Shown: piece after piece, positions 45,351 through 55,016 of the stretch
Layout: every line of letters starts with the position of its first letter
Numbering within the stretch: the stretch's first letter is position 1
Source of the DNA: Chitinophagaceae bacterium IBVUCB1
Lineage (GTDB): Bacteria; Bacteroidota; Bacteroidia; Chitinophagales; Chitinophagaceae
Direction of reading: 5' to 3'
Assembly (NCBI GenBank): GCA_002127285.1
Contig: NFUW01000001.1
Span: 508,057 to 572,056 of the forward strand
Length of the DNA stretch: 64,000 nucleotides
The notes under the pieces: model-generated
What the model saw: the letters and a program-made list of their open reading frames with translations, nothing else
Told to the model about the DNA's origin: nothing
Database searches by the model: none
Made by a program: the position numbers and the translations under genes

Positions 45351-46496
45351 TTGAAAGATAAACAACCCGGCATAATAAGGAAGCTGCTCAGCTACACGCT
45401 CTTGTTCATCAACATAGGTAGTGTGGTATGGCTGGCACTCTGCGTCGTTGCGGCTACTACCAGCCCGTTGGAAGTAAAGCACATCGCCCTGTTCAGCCTT
45501 ACTACACCCTTTGCCATACTGGTAAATGTTTTTTTCGTTTTGCTATGGTTATTCACCCGTAAAAAAATCAGGTCTTTATTATCGCTCATTGCGCTGGCTT
45601 GTTGTTACAAACTGATAATTACCATCTTCGGTTTCAACTTCGGCAGCAACGACAATGGCAAGACACCCGGCCGCATCCGCATCATGACGTGGAATGTACA
45701 TGGCATGGGCATCTTCAAAGTGCCACGCGATAAGCCTTTTGAAAAAGAGATACTGAATTTCCTGTCGCTGAAAGATGCAGACATCATGTGCCTGCCCGAA
45801 TACTCCGTACCCAAAACGGACTCTATGAAGCCCTATGCCCGAAAGATAATGGAGAACGGTAGCTATACAGATTACCGTTTTCATTACGACAATACATTGG
45901 GTACAACCATCTACCTTGGCACGGCGGCTTTCTCACGCTACACACTGCACAATTATATAGTGCATCAGTTGGCAGAATATACTTTTCTCTTGCAGGGCGA
46001 TGTGGCGTTGCCCGCTGGCGATACCATGCGTATGTTCTTTGTACACCTCAGCACATTCGGCCTCAGCGACGATGAGAAAGCCTATATAGAATATGTGAAG
46101 AAAAATAGTTCTGCACTTGCCAACAGCCTCGGGCTTACGCGCACGTTTGTGTGGAAGTTTAACTATGCCTTTGCCAAGCGAGCCGAAGAGGTGGACAAAG
46201 CGGCAGCCATCATGGCTACCAGCCCTTACCCCATATTCGTTTGCGGCGACTTCAACGACCTGCCCGGCTCTTATACCTATACCAAACTGCGCGGCAACCT
46301 GAACGATGCTTTTGAAGAAAAAGGACGTTTCTTTGGCCGCACCTACAGTCAGATACTGCCCACCCTGCGGATAGACCATATTTTTTACGACCCTCGTGTG
46401 CTGAAGATAACCGGCATGGAATGTCCGCACACCGAGCTATCAGACCACCGCCCCGTGATAGCCAATTTTGAAATAATACCAAAGGCTGGCAACTAA
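45351..46496 (+). CDS. Endonuclease/exonuclease/phosphatase-family protein with membrane N-terminus
   Basis: A 381-residue protein. Three membrane segments fill about residues 10-90, then an EEP catalytic domain: MTWNVHGMG (Asn), LPEYS (Glu metal ligand), VHLSTFGLSDDE, CGDFNDLPGSYTYTKL (Asp and Asn), and HTELSDHRPVIANFE (final Asp-His). The domain faces the outside or periplasm according to the topology rule, but this is inference. The start is TTG, 13 bases after the rhomboid-like gene; no ATG precedes the membrane segments. Same operon as the two rhomboids. Confidence 0.85.
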   Translation: MKDKQPGIIRKLLSYTLLFINIGSVVWLALCVVAATTSPLEVKHIALFSLTTPFAILVNVFFVLLWLFTRKKIRSLLSLIALACCYKLIITIFGFNFGSNDNGKTPGRIRIMTWNVHGMGIFKVPRDKPFEKEILNFLSLKDADIMCLPEYSVPKTDSMKPYARKIMENGSYTDYRFHYDNTLGTTIYLGTAAFSRYTLHNYIVHQLAEYTFLLQGDVALPAGDTMRMFFVHLSTFGLSDDEKAYIEYVKKNSSALANSLGLTRTFVWKFNYAFAKRAEEVDKAAAIMATSPYPIFVCGDFNDLPGSYTYTKLRGNLNDAFEEKGRFFGRTYSQILPTLRIDHIFYDPRVLKITGMECPHTELSDHRPVIANFEIIPKAGN

Positions 46497-46501
46497 AGCC
46501 T

Positions 46502-46509
46502 TATTTTTG
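46502..46509 (+). promoter_or_regulatory. -7 element of cysS
   Basis: TATTTTTG, exact consensus, 15 bases before the ATG at 46525; it also shows that the TTG at 46507 is not the start. Confidence 0.45.
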
Positions 46510-46524
46510 CGCTTATTTTACAAT

Positions 46525-48018
46525 ATGTCGGAGTTTCATATATACAATTCATATACAAGAGAAAAGGAAAAGTTTGAACCGATAACCCCCGGCCATGTGG
46601 GCCTGTATGTGTGCGGCCCTACCGTATCGGGCGAAAGCCATCTGGGCCATGCCCGCCCCTACATTACGTTTGATGTAGTGAACCGCTACCTGCAACACCT
46701 TGGCTATAAAGTACGCTATGTACGCAACATAACCGATGCAGGCCATTTTGAAGAAGAAGGCAGGGACGCTGAAGATAAAATTGCAGGTAAGGCACAGCTG
46801 GAAAAACTGGAGCCGATGGAATTGGTGCATAAATACACCAACCTGTTTCATTGGGGTATGCGCCTGTTCAATAATCTGGAACCGAGCATAGAGCCTACCG
46901 CTACGGGGCATATTATAGAGCAGATAGACATGATTCAGAAAATCATCCGCGAGGGTTATGCGTATGAGGTAAACGGCTCTGTCTATTTTGATGTAAAGAA
47001 ATACGCTGAAAAATACCCTTACGGCAAGCTGTCTGGCCGTATACTGGAAGACTTGCTGGAAACCACGCGCGAACTGGAAGGGCAAGACGAAAAACGCAAC
47101 AAGACCGACTTTGCACTATGGAAGAGCGCACCACCCGAACACATTATGCGCTGGAACAGCCCATGGGGCGAGGGTTTCCCCGGATGGCACATAGAATGTT
47201 CTGCCATGAGCCGCAAATACCTCGGCGAAACTTTTGATATACATGGTGGTGGTATGGACTTGCAGTTTCCGCACCACGAAAGCGAGATAGCACAATCAAC
47301 CATAGCACACGGGCACGCACCTGTACGCTACTGGATGCACAATAACATGATTACCATCAATGGCAAAAAGATGGGCAAATCATATAATAATGTCATTAAG
47401 CTAACCGAACTGTTTAGCGGCAACCACCCGATACTGGAGCAGCCCTACCACCCTATGACGGTTCGCTTCTACATACTGCAAACACACTACCGCAGTACGC
47501 TCGATTTCTCGAACGAGGCATTGCAAGGTGCTGAAAAAGGCCTGCGCCGCTTGTGGGAAGCATACGAGGTGCTGAAGAAGCTGGCACATACCGGCAATGA
47601 AAAAGCTGCTGACGCTGCGCTCGATACACAGGTAACTACATGGTGCAACGAATGTGCCGACTTTATGAATGACGACCTGAATACTGCAAAAGTCATTGCT
47701 AATCTGTTTGAACTGGCACCCGTTATCAATGGCATGAAAGGCGGGCAGGTAGCGATGGATGCATTGAGCGCAGGCACGTTCTCACTACTGGCATCTACAT
47801 ACAAAACCTATCTGGAAGATGTACTGGGGCTGCAACCACTGCAAGCGCAGCAAAGCAATAAGATAGATCAGGTATTGTCTTTACTGATAGAGATACGCAA
47901 AGACGCGCGCACACGCAAAGACTTTGCAACGTCCGACCAGATACGCAATAAACTGGCAGAGGCGGGCATCACACTGAAAGATGAAAAAGACGGCACGGTG
48001 TCTTATACCATAGAATAA
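46525..48018 (+). CDS. cysS: Cysteinyl-tRNA synthetase
   Basis: A 497-residue class I aminoacyl-tRNA synthetase. Zinc-binding Cys in [19 protein letters not shown] (the HIGH motif is HLGH), the second zinc ligands in HIECSAM and HHESEIAQ, and the KMSKS loop as KKMGKSYNN near residue 272. The C-terminal anticodon-binding helices end with [17 protein letters not shown]. Full length. Seven bases before the ABC exporter gene. Confidence 0.95.
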   Translation: MSEFHIYNSYTREKEKFEPITPGHVGLYVCGPTVSGESHLGHARPYITFDVVNRYLQHLGYKVRYVRNITDAGHFEEEGRDAEDKIAGKAQLEKLEPMELVHKYTNLFHWGMRLFNNLEPSIEPTATGHIIEQIDMIQKIIREGYAYEVNGSVYFDVKKYAEKYPYGKLSGRILEDLLETTRELEGQDEKRNKTDFALWKSAPPEHIMRWNSPWGEGFPGWHIECSAMSRKYLGETFDIHGGGMDLQFPHHESEIAQSTIAHGHAPVRYWMHNNMITINGKKMGKSYNNVIKLTELFSGNHPILEQPYHPMTVRFYILQTHYRSTLDFSNEALQGAEKGLRRLWEAYEVLKKLAHTGNEKAADAALDTQVTTWCNECADFMNDDLNTAKVIANLFELAPVINGMKGGQVAMDALSAGTFSLLASTYKTYLEDVLGLQPLQAQQSNKIDQVLSLLIEIRKDARTRKDFATSDQIRNKLAEAGITLKDEKDGTVSYTIE

Positions 48019-48025
48019 AAAGAAG

Positions 48026-49828
48026 ATGAAGAAACTCTCGTTGATACTGCACTATCTGCAAAACTACAAAGGCAAGATAGTGCTGTATTTTGTTACCAGC
48101 TTGCTGGCAGTACTGTTTGGCTTATTTTCATTTGCCATGCTGCAACCCGTGCTGGAAACGCTCTTTATGAGTGGTAAAGCCATGCTGCCAACGGGTAGCG
48201 GGCTGGCATCCAAAGTATCGCGCTTTGTTACAGAGTTCATATTGCAGCACGACAGGCAAACAGCACTCACCTATTCCGTACTGATAGTAGTTGGTTTCAC
48301 CATTCTCAAAAACCTGTTCATATACTTATCATTTCGCATACTGAACCCCATACGCTATTCGGTAATGCGCAAGTTGCGCAACGAAATGTTTACCAAAGTA
48401 CTATCACTACCCATCGGCTTTTTTACAGAAGAGCGCAAGTCCGACCTTATATCGCGCATGACCAACGACCTGAACGAAGTGGAAGTTTCCATCATGAATG
48501 TGCTGGAAACCTTTATCAGAGAGCCACTTACCATCATCTTCGTTCTTAGCTATATGCTGTTTCTTAGTCCGCAGCTTACTTTATTTTTGTTACTCTTTCT
48601 GCCATTTGCAGGCCTGCTCATCGGGCGCATCGGCAAGTCATTAAAGAAGCCGTCCAACTTGGCACAGGAGCAGCTTGGGCACATGCTGGGCGTGATAGAC
48701 GAAACCCTCGTAGGTATGCGTGTGGTAAAAGCCTTTAATGCCGAAGCACATCAAAAAAGCAGGTTCATCAGCCTCAACAATACTTGGTATCGCATACGCA
48801 ATAAACTGGCATCGCGCAAAGACCTCGGTTCTCCCCTGTCCGAAACATTGGGTGTACTGGTTGTGTGCATCATACTATGGTATGGCGGCAGGCTCATCTT
48901 TTCGGGGCAAGCTACCCTTACGGGCGCTTCGTTCGTGGTGTTCATTTCTCTTTTTTACCAAATCATCAATCCTATCAAGAATCTATCGGGTGCGGTATAT
49001 AATATTCAGAAAGGTACGGCCGCGTTAGAGCGTATTGAGTTTTTGCTGAAAGCGGATAACAACATAACAGAGAAAGCAGATGCAAAAGCCTTGCCTGCAT
49101 TCCAACATGCCATTGAGCTGCGCAATGTACATTTTGCCTATGGCGATAAAGTGATACTCGACAATATCAATATCACCATTCCCAAAGGCAAAACAGTCGC
49201 ATTGGTTGGCGCATCGGGTGCGGGCAAATCTACTTTAGTTGATTTGATACCACGCTTTCACGATGTTACAAGCGGACAAATACTGATAGACGGCATTGAC
49301 GTAAAAGACTACAAATTGTCTGACCTGCGCAAGCAGATGGGCGTAGTAAGTCAGGAGCCTATTCTCTTTAACGATACGATTTATAACAACATCATACTGG
49401 GTACTGGCAATGCAACGGCAGCACAGGTAGAAGAAGCTGCACGTATAGCCCATGCACACAATTTCATCATCAACAAGCCCGATGGCTATAACACATCTGT
49501 TGGCGATAGGGGTACAAAGCTAAGCGGTGGCGAACGCCAGCGTGTAACGATAGCCCGCGCGGTGCTGAAAAACCCGCCTATACTCATATTGGACGAAGCA
49601 ACCTCGTCGCTCGATACGGAAAGTGAACGCATAGTACAAGATGCCATCAACACACTGATGAAAAACCGTACCTGCATCGTTATCGCACATAGGCTATCTA
49701 CCGTACAACACGCGGATGAAATCATTGTACTTGAAAAAGGCAGAGAAGCCGAGCGTGGTACACACAACGAACTGATTGCAAAAAACGGCTTGTATAAAAA
49801 GCTGGTAGAAATGCAGCAGGTTAAATAA
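48026..49828 (+). CDS. MsbA-like ABC exporter (fused permease and ATPase)
   Basis: A 600-residue half-transporter that works as a homodimer. The N-terminal six-helix exporter domain covers about 1-330; the ATPase domain has Walker A GASGAGKST near 395, Q-loop GVVSQEPILFND, signature KLSGGERQRV, Walker B ILILDEATSSLD and the H-loop IAHRLST. This layout is that of MsbA-type lipid or drug exporters. In a Gram-negative, lipid A-core export is a reasonable but unproven role. Co-directional with cysS. Confidence 0.9.
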   Translation: MKKLSLILHYLQNYKGKIVLYFVTSLLAVLFGLFSFAMLQPVLETLFMSGKAMLPTGSGLASKVSRFVTEFILQHDRQTALTYSVLIVVGFTILKNLFIYLSFRILNPIRYSVMRKLRNEMFTKVLSLPIGFFTEERKSDLISRMTNDLNEVEVSIMNVLETFIREPLTIIFVLSYMLFLSPQLTLFLLLFLPFAGLLIGRIGKSLKKPSNLAQEQLGHMLGVIDETLVGMRVVKAFNAEAHQKSRFISLNNTWYRIRNKLASRKDLGSPLSETLGVLVVCIILWYGGRLIFSGQATLTGASFVVFISLFYQIINPIKNLSGAVYNIQKGTAALERIEFLLKADNNITEKADAKALPAFQHAIELRNVHFAYGDKVILDNINITIPKGKTVALVGASGAGKSTLVDLIPRFHDVTSGQILIDGIDVKDYKLSDLRKQMGVVSQEPILFNDTIYNNIILGTGNATAAQVEEAARIAHAHNFIINKPDGYNTSVGDRGTKLSGGERQRVTIARAVLKNPPILILDEATSSLDTESERIVQDAINTLMKNRTCIVIAHRLSTVQHADEIIVLEKGREAERGTHNELIAKNGLYKKLVEMQQVK

Positions 49829-49833
49829 TACGG

Positions 49834-49841
49834 TATATTTG
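49834..49841 (+). promoter_or_regulatory. -7 element of galE
   Basis: TATATTTG, exact consensus, 25 bases before the ATG at 49867. Confidence 0.45.
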
Positions 49842-49866
49842 CAGTAGGATTAATCCCCCTTTTTTG

Positions 49867-50907
49867 ATGAAGAAGATATTGGTAACAGGCGGCTGCGGCT
49901 ATATTGGCGGGCATACCATCACAGACCTGATAGCGAATGGATTTGAAGTAATATCGGTGGACGATTTGTCTTGCGGTTCGCTGCGTATGCTGCAAGGCGT
50001 AGAGCGCATTGTAGGCAAGCCTGTAAAGAATTACAAAGTAAACCTTTGCGATGCGGACGATACAGAAACCATCTTTATTGAAAACCCCGACATAGTAGGT
50101 ATCATACACTTCGCGGCTTTCAAATCAGTACCCGAATCGGTAGAAGCACCGCTGAAGTATTACCGCAACAACCTCGACTCGTTGGTGAACATACTGCAAT
50201 GCGCGCAGACGTATAATGTGAATCATTTTGTATTCTCGTCTTCCTGCTCGGTATATGGCAATACCAAGAAGCTGCCTGTTGAAGAAACAGCACCATTGGC
50301 AGAGCCTGAATCTCCCTACGCACGTACCAAGCAAATTGGCGAGGCGATATGCAGGGATATGGCAAAGCAAAACCCCGACTTCAACGTAACGTTGCTGCGC
50401 TACTTCAACCCCGTAGGCGCACACCCGACCGTACACATCGGTGAGTTGCAAGAGAAGCCTGAAAACCTTGTACCCGTAATTACACAAACCGCCATTGGCA
50501 AGCGGCAAGAAATGCAGGTGTTTGGTAAAGACTACCCAACCCGCGATGGCTCTTGCGTGCGCGATTATATACACGTAATGGATATAGCCAACGCGCATAC
50601 CAAAGCCCTGCAATTCACACTTGATGGCAATAACAGCAGCAATTGCGATGTGTTCAATCTCGGTTCGGGCAATGGTGTTACGGTGCTGGAGCTCATCAAT
50701 GCTTTTGAAAAAGTATCGGGCGAAAAGCTGAATTATAAATTAGGGCCACGCCGTGCAGGCGATGTGGTAGAAGTATATGCCAACAATGCCAAAGCGCGCG
50801 CCCTGCTCGATTGGGACATCCGCTTCTCGCTCGATGAGATGATGGATACCGCATGGCGATGGGAGCAGGCTATGAAGAAAGAAGCGGCACAATTATCAAT
50901 GAATTAA
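49867..50907 (+). CDS. galE: UDP-glucose 4-epimerase
   Basis: A 346-residue short-chain dehydrogenase-type epimerase. NAD-binding GGCGYIGGHT at the start, SSCSVYG with the catalytic Ser, and YARTK with the Tyr-Lys pair near 153-157; RYFNPVGAHP and DGSCVRDYIHV follow as in GalE. ATG 49867 is used; the TTG one codon earlier is not needed. Supplies UDP-galactose for surface glycans. Ends at a shared terminator. Confidence 0.92.
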   Translation: MKKILVTGGCGYIGGHTITDLIANGFEVISVDDLSCGSLRMLQGVERIVGKPVKNYKVNLCDADDTETIFIENPDIVGIIHFAAFKSVPESVEAPLKYYRNNLDSLVNILQCAQTYNVNHFVFSSSCSVYGNTKKLPVEETAPLAEPESPYARTKQIGEAICRDMAKQNPDFNVTLLRYFNPVGAHPTVHIGELQEKPENLVPVITQTAIGKRQEMQVFGKDYPTRDGSCVRDYIHVMDIANAHTKALQFTLDGNNSSNCDVFNLGSGNGVTVLELINAFEKVSGEKLNYKLGPRRAGDVVEVYANNAKARALLDWDIRFSLDEMMDTAWRWEQAMKKEAAQLSMN

Positions 50908-50931
50908 AAAACGGGGCGATTGCCCCGTTTT
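50908..50931. terminator. Bidirectional terminator between galE and rseP
   Basis: Ten-pair stem AAAACGGGGC and complement with loop GATT, directly after the galE stop and 24 bases beyond the rseP stop. Confidence 0.85.
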
Positions 50932-50954
50932 TATTTTATCGTTATTCGTTTCGC

Positions 50955-52334
50955 TTATTTTGAAAACAGCCTGAATATATCCAGCCCGTTGGCATATACC
51001 ATCAGTGCCAGTAATAGTATCAGACCTACGGTGGTGGCACGTTCCATAATCTTCTCGCTTACTTGTTTGCCCGTTATCATTTCAAACAGCAGGAAGATGA
51101 CATAACCGCCATCCAGCCCCGGCACGGGCAGCAAGTTCATCACTGCCAGTATGATAGATACAAAAGCCGTCAGCATCAAAAAGCTCTGCCAGTCAAACTC
51201 TGAAGGGAACATCTTACCAAAGCTCACAATGCCGCCTACACTTTCAGATGCCTTTATTTCTTTAGAGGTGAATATCAGTTTCAGTTGTCGCCAGTAGTTA
51301 CCAATCTCCGCAAACGTGTGTGTAAAACCCTTGCCCATAGCAGATATGGGATTGTAAGTAACTTTATCAAGCGTGAAAAATGCAGCATACGATTTAGGCG
51401 CGAAGCCTAATATTTTTGTATCGGGCACTTTACCATTCAGCGTTAGTATTGCACCACTACGAACCACAGTTAATGCAATAGGCATATTTACGGATGCACG
51501 CTTTATTTTTTCAAACTCATCGTAAAACATGATGGGCTGACCGTTAACAGCTATCACGCTGTCACCAGCTTTCAGCCCCATCTTCGATGCTTCGCTCTTA
51601 TCATTTACATTATCAATTACTAATGGCGTGCGTGCTTGTATAAACGTACCGCGCTGCGCTTTAATGATTTTACGAACAGTGCCTTGTGGTATGGCTATAT
51701 CCATGCCTGCACCATCACGTTCTATATTCAGCACCTTCGCCTCGCTGAAAATCATTTCAGGTACAATCTTATTAAACCTGTCCACTTTCTTACCATCTAC
51801 GCCTGTTATTTTATCACCATTGCGCAGGCCAATGCTCTCGCCGATGCTGTCAACCGCAATACCAAATTTGGCATTTTGTGTTGGCAGGTATTCCTCTCCC
51901 CATATTCCGAATATCAGCGCGTAGATGAAGATGGCTACCAGTACGTTCATAATGATACCACCCAGCATGATGAACAAACGCTGCCAAGGTTTTTTAGAAC
52001 GGTATTCCCAAGGCTGCGGTGGTTGCTTCATGGCTTCTTTATCCATGCTCTCGTCTACCATACCGGCAATCTTTACATAGCCCCCAAGCGGAAACCAACC
52101 AAGCCCGTATTCCGTATCGCCTTTCTTCTTTTTAAACAAAGAGAAGTTGAGCAGTCCAGGAAACGGAAACAGGAAATCGAAAAACAGGTAAAACTTCTCA
52201 ACCCTTGTTTTGAATAAACGGGCAAAAAAGTAGTGGCCGAATTCGTGTAGTAATATGAGTAGGGACAAAGCGGCCAGCAATTGCAGTGCCTGCACGGCTC
52301 CACCCGACATTAAAAGCATTGAGTTCAATAACAT
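50955..52334 (-). CDS. rseP: Site-2 intramembrane metalloprotease RseP
   Basis: A 459-residue regulated-intramembrane-proteolysis enzyme. First membrane helix with the zinc motif LLHEFGHYFFAR near residue 30, two PDZ-like regions (about 130-310; including KMGLKAGDSVIAVNG), and the last metal ligand in MNLLPVPGLDGGYV. It cuts anti-sigma factors and leftover signal peptides in the inner membrane. ATG 52334 is preferred over the TTG at 52343. It follows dxr by 18 bases, the usual gene pair in many bacteria. Confidence 0.93.
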   Translation of the reverse strand: MLLNSMLLMSGGAVQALQLLAALSLLILLHEFGHYFFARLFKTRVEKFYLFFDFLFPFPGLLNFSLFKKKKGDTEYGLGWFPLGGYVKIAGMVDESMDKEAMKQPPQPWEYRSKKPWQRLFIMLGGIIMNVLVAIFIYALIFGIWGEEYLPTQNAKFGIAVDSIGESIGLRNGDKITGVDGKKVDRFNKIVPEMIFSEAKVLNIERDGAGMDIAIPQGTVRKIIKAQRGTFIQARTPLVIDNVNDKSEASKMGLKAGDSVIAVNGQPIMFYDEFEKIKRASVNMPIALTVVRSGAILTLNGKVPDTKILGFAPKSYAAFFTLDKVTYNPISAMGKGFTHTFAEIGNYWRQLKLIFTSKEIKASESVGGIVSFGKMFPSEFDWQSFLMLTAFVSIILAVMNLLPVPGLDGGYVIFLLFEMITGKQVSEKIMERATTVGLILLLALMVYANGLDIFRLFSK

Positions 52335-52352
52335 GATGTGCAAAAATAGTAT

Positions 52353-53519
52353 TTAGTGTGATAGTTGGCTGTGTTTTACTAATTCGGAAGCATAAGCCCT
52401 TGCTTCTTTATCGGCTCTACGGTAGTCGTCGAGCGAGGCATTATCTGTAAATGCTACTTTGTTCATTACATTTTCTATGATGTCGCTCATTTCAATAAAG
52501 CTCACCCTGTTGTTGAGGAACGACTGCACTACTACCTCGTTTGCAGCATTCAATACACAAGGCGCATTGCCCCCTTTGTACATGGCATCTATTGCCAATG
52601 CCAGATTGCGAAACGTCTTGAGGTCGGGCTGCTCAAAGGTAAACTTGGTATAGTCTTTAAAATCGAACCGCTTGAAGTCGTTATGTATGCGTTGCGGAAA
52701 GGCAAGCGCGTATTGTATAGGCAGCTTCATATCGGGCAATCCCAGTTGGGCTTTCATAGAGCCATCTGTAAACTGCACCAACGAGTGGATGATAGACTGC
52801 GGGTGTACTATCACTTCTATCTGCTCGTTCTTTAACCCAAACAACCACTTCGCTTCAATCATCTCAAGGCCTTTATTCATCAGCGTAGCACTGTCAATAG
52901 TTATCTTTGCGCCCATCGTCCAGTTGGGGTGTTGCAGTGCGTGGCTTGCTTTTACATTCAGCAGGTAGTTGGTCTTTTTACCCAAAAACGGACCGCCCGA
53001 TGCGGTGAGTATTATCTTCTCAATCGTGCGCCAGTCTTCGCCTACCAAGCATTGAAAGATTGCGGAGTGTTCGCTGTCAACAGGTATGATGCGCGCGCCT
53101 TTTTCAGCAGCCGCTTTCATTACTATGTCTCCCGCTACTACCAGTGTTTCTTTATTGGCGAGTGCTATCGTCTTGCCTGCATTTACCGCCGCCAGTGTAG
53201 ATGATAAACCCGCAAAGCCAACGATGGCAGTCAATACGGTATCTACTGTATCCCACTGTACTACGTCGTTCAGGGCATCAGCACCTGCAAATACTTTGAT
53301 GGGCAGGTTGGATAAGGCATATTTCACCGCCTCGTAGCTGTCTTGGTCTGTTACAACCACCGCATTGGGGCTGAACTTCCTTGCCTGCTCTATAAGTAAT
53401 GCACTATTGCTGTGTGCAGTCAGTATCTCTACTTCAAACAAATCGGGGTGCGCTGCCACAACATCCAAAGCCTGTGTACCGATAGATCCTGTAGAACCCA
53501 ATATGGCTAAACGCGTCAT
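52353..53519 (-). CDS. dxr: 1-deoxy-D-xylulose 5-phosphate reductoisomerase
   Basis: A 388-residue NADPH enzyme of the MEP isoprenoid pathway. NADPH site GSTGSIGTQALDVV at the start, ALANKETLVVAG, PVDSEHSAIFQCL (metal and substrate loop), ASGGPF, and TMGAKITIDSATLMNKGLEMIEA. Full length. First gene of the dxr-rseP operon, with a promoter element at 53563-53556. Confidence 0.96.
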   Translation of the reverse strand: MTRLAILGSTGSIGTQALDVVAAHPDLFEVEILTAHSNSALLIEQARKFSPNAVVVTDQDSYEAVKYALSNLPIKVFAGADALNDVVQWDTVDTVLTAIVGFAGLSSTLAAVNAGKTIALANKETLVVAGDIVMKAAAEKGARIIPVDSEHSAIFQCLVGEDWRTIEKIILTASGGPFLGKKTNYLLNVKASHALQHPNWTMGAKITIDSATLMNKGLEMIEAKWLFGLKNEQIEVIVHPQSIIHSLVQFTDGSMKAQLGLPDMKLPIQYALAFPQRIHNDFKRFDFKDYTKFTFEQPDLKTFRNLALAIDAMYKGGNAPCVLNAANEVVVQSFLNNRVSFIEMSDIIENVMNKVAFTDNASLDDYRRADKEARAYASELVKHSQLSH

Positions 53520-53555
53520 TTAATACTATTATTAATATATACTTTGTAAGAACCT

Positions 53556-53563
53556 CAAAGGTA
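53556..53563 (-). promoter_or_regulatory. -7 element of dxr
   Basis: TACCTTTG on the minus strand, exact consensus, 36 bases before the start. Confidence 0.5.
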
Positions 53564-53686
53564 GTTAAAACCTTGTGCTTACGGGTTAAAAATCAGTTAG
53601 TTTGTGTACAAGTTGTCAAAGCTAAACGCATTATCATTTATATTCGTAGCTGTTTGCATCATTTCAATAAATCTTAACAACTGCGC

Positions 53687-54346
53687 ATGTTACAACAAGC
53701 CACCATCGAGTTTTTGAAAAAGCTGGAAAAGAACAATAACAAGGAATGGTTTGACAAAAACCGCCATTTGTACGAAGCCGCCAAAGCCGATTTTGAAACT
53801 TTTGTAACCAGCATCCATACAGAGCTTACTAAACTTGAACCGCGCCTTGCGGAACATAAGGCCAAAGATGCCATCTTCCGCATATTTCGAGATGTGCGCT
53901 TTGCAAAAGATAAGACACCATATAAGGCCAACTTTGGTGCATACTTTTGCAGAGCAGGTAAGAAAGCACCCGATGCAGGCTTTTATATGCACTTGCAGCC
54001 CAATGGCAAATCTTTCCTCGCTGGTGGTATGTGGATGCCAGAAGCACCCGTATTGAAAAAAGTGCGGCAGGAACTGGACTACAATTTCGATGAATTCAAA
54101 GGCATTATCAATAAAGCGTCTTTCAAAAAGCTATTCAAAAAATGGGAAGGCGAAAAGCTAAAAACCCTACCACAAGGCTATACAGCCGACAACCCCGCTA
54201 TTGAATTTCTGAAAATGAAAAGTGTGATTGTAAGCGTACCTGTGGATGATGCAGACTATACATCGAAAACGGCGGTAGCGAAGATGGTGAAGACCTTCAC
54301 CGAAATGAAACCCTTGATAGACTTCCTGAACAGGGCGATAGACTAA
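53687..54346 (+). CDS. DUF2461 family protein
   Basis: A 219-residue protein of the DUF2461 (TIGR02453) family, seen in many bacteria and without a known function. Characteristic parts: TIEFLKKLEKNNNKEWFDKN at the start, RIFRDVRFAKDKTPYKANFGAYF, GFYMHLQPNGKSFLAGGMWMP, and PAIEFLKMKSVIV. Cytoplasmic, no signal. It converges on the small gene at 54351. Confidence 0.88.
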   Translation: MLQQATIEFLKKLEKNNNKEWFDKNRHLYEAAKADFETFVTSIHTELTKLEPRLAEHKAKDAIFRIFRDVRFAKDKTPYKANFGAYFCRAGKKAPDAGFYMHLQPNGKSFLAGGMWMPEAPVLKKVRQELDYNFDEFKGIINKASFKKLFKKWEGEKLKTLPQGYTADNPAIEFLKMKSVIVSVPVDDADYTSKTAVAKMVKTFTEMKPLIDFLNRAID

Positions 54347-54350
54347 GGCA

Positions 54351-54596
54351 TCAGTTACGAAACACCAAAAACTCGAAAGGGCGGCCGGTAGGGTCTGCTT
54401 TTTTGCGCCTGCTCTTTTTCGGTTTGCTCTTGGTGCGGTACACATCCATCACTTCCGATGCGTGTTCTACCTGTTCATCGGTATCTACTTTGTTTACAAC
54501 TGCCATCAACTCCTCTACACGCTGCTCAAAATCCTGTTCTTGCCAGTTTTGCGCGGCTTTGGTAGTTACCAGCAATTCCCTCGATGTTTGCTTCAT
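54351..54596 (-). CDS. Small basic hypothetical protein
   Basis: An 81-residue protein I do not recognise. The N-terminal half looks helical (QDFEQRVEELMAVVNKV), the middle is acidic, then a very basic run (KSKPKKSRRKKAD) and a conserved-looking end PTGRPFEFLVFRN. The stop is four bases from that of the DUF2461 gene on the other strand. Clean ATG start and amino-acid pattern make it a plausible gene; nucleic-acid binding is only a guess from the charge. Confidence 0.55.
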   Translation of the reverse strand: MKQTSRELLVTTKAAQNWQEQDFEQRVEELMAVVNKVDTDEQVEHASEVMDVYRTKSKPKKSRRKKADPTGRPFEFLVFRN

Positions 54597-55016
54597 GTGG
54601 CTATGTTTTGGTATAGCTGAACAATATCGTCTTTCAGAAAATTAAAACATTTTTTTGCCAGATGGAATAGCGGTTTTGTGATATATAATTTTTACCGCAA
54701 GGGTTTGGCATAGCTATAAAGCCTAGCTATATGTTAGGTTTTGTTGCCGGTTTGCATTGTCTGATACAAATACCATTTTCGTAAAGCATTGACAGGCAAG
54801 GGTTACAAAAGGTATTGTTGCATTTTGTTGCAAATTCGCGATGATAGAAAAACGGCAACAAAACGAAACAATTTTAACTTTCGACTAATAAACCCAACAA
54901 TAGCTTAACCAAAATAATATATATGCTTAACATGGTTGAACGGATTATGATATGTCAAAGAGCGCGATAATATGGCTTATATATTATCATAGCAAATTTA
55001 CAATATTTATGCGAAA
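54597..55016. other. Gene-free interval
   Basis: About 420 bp, AT-rich. No protein or RNA gene is seen. It holds an inverted repeat TTTTGTTGC (54823-54831) / GCAACAAAA (54855-54863) and a short AGCTAT repeat near 54713-54732, none with clear terminator or riboswitch form. Confidence 0.6.
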
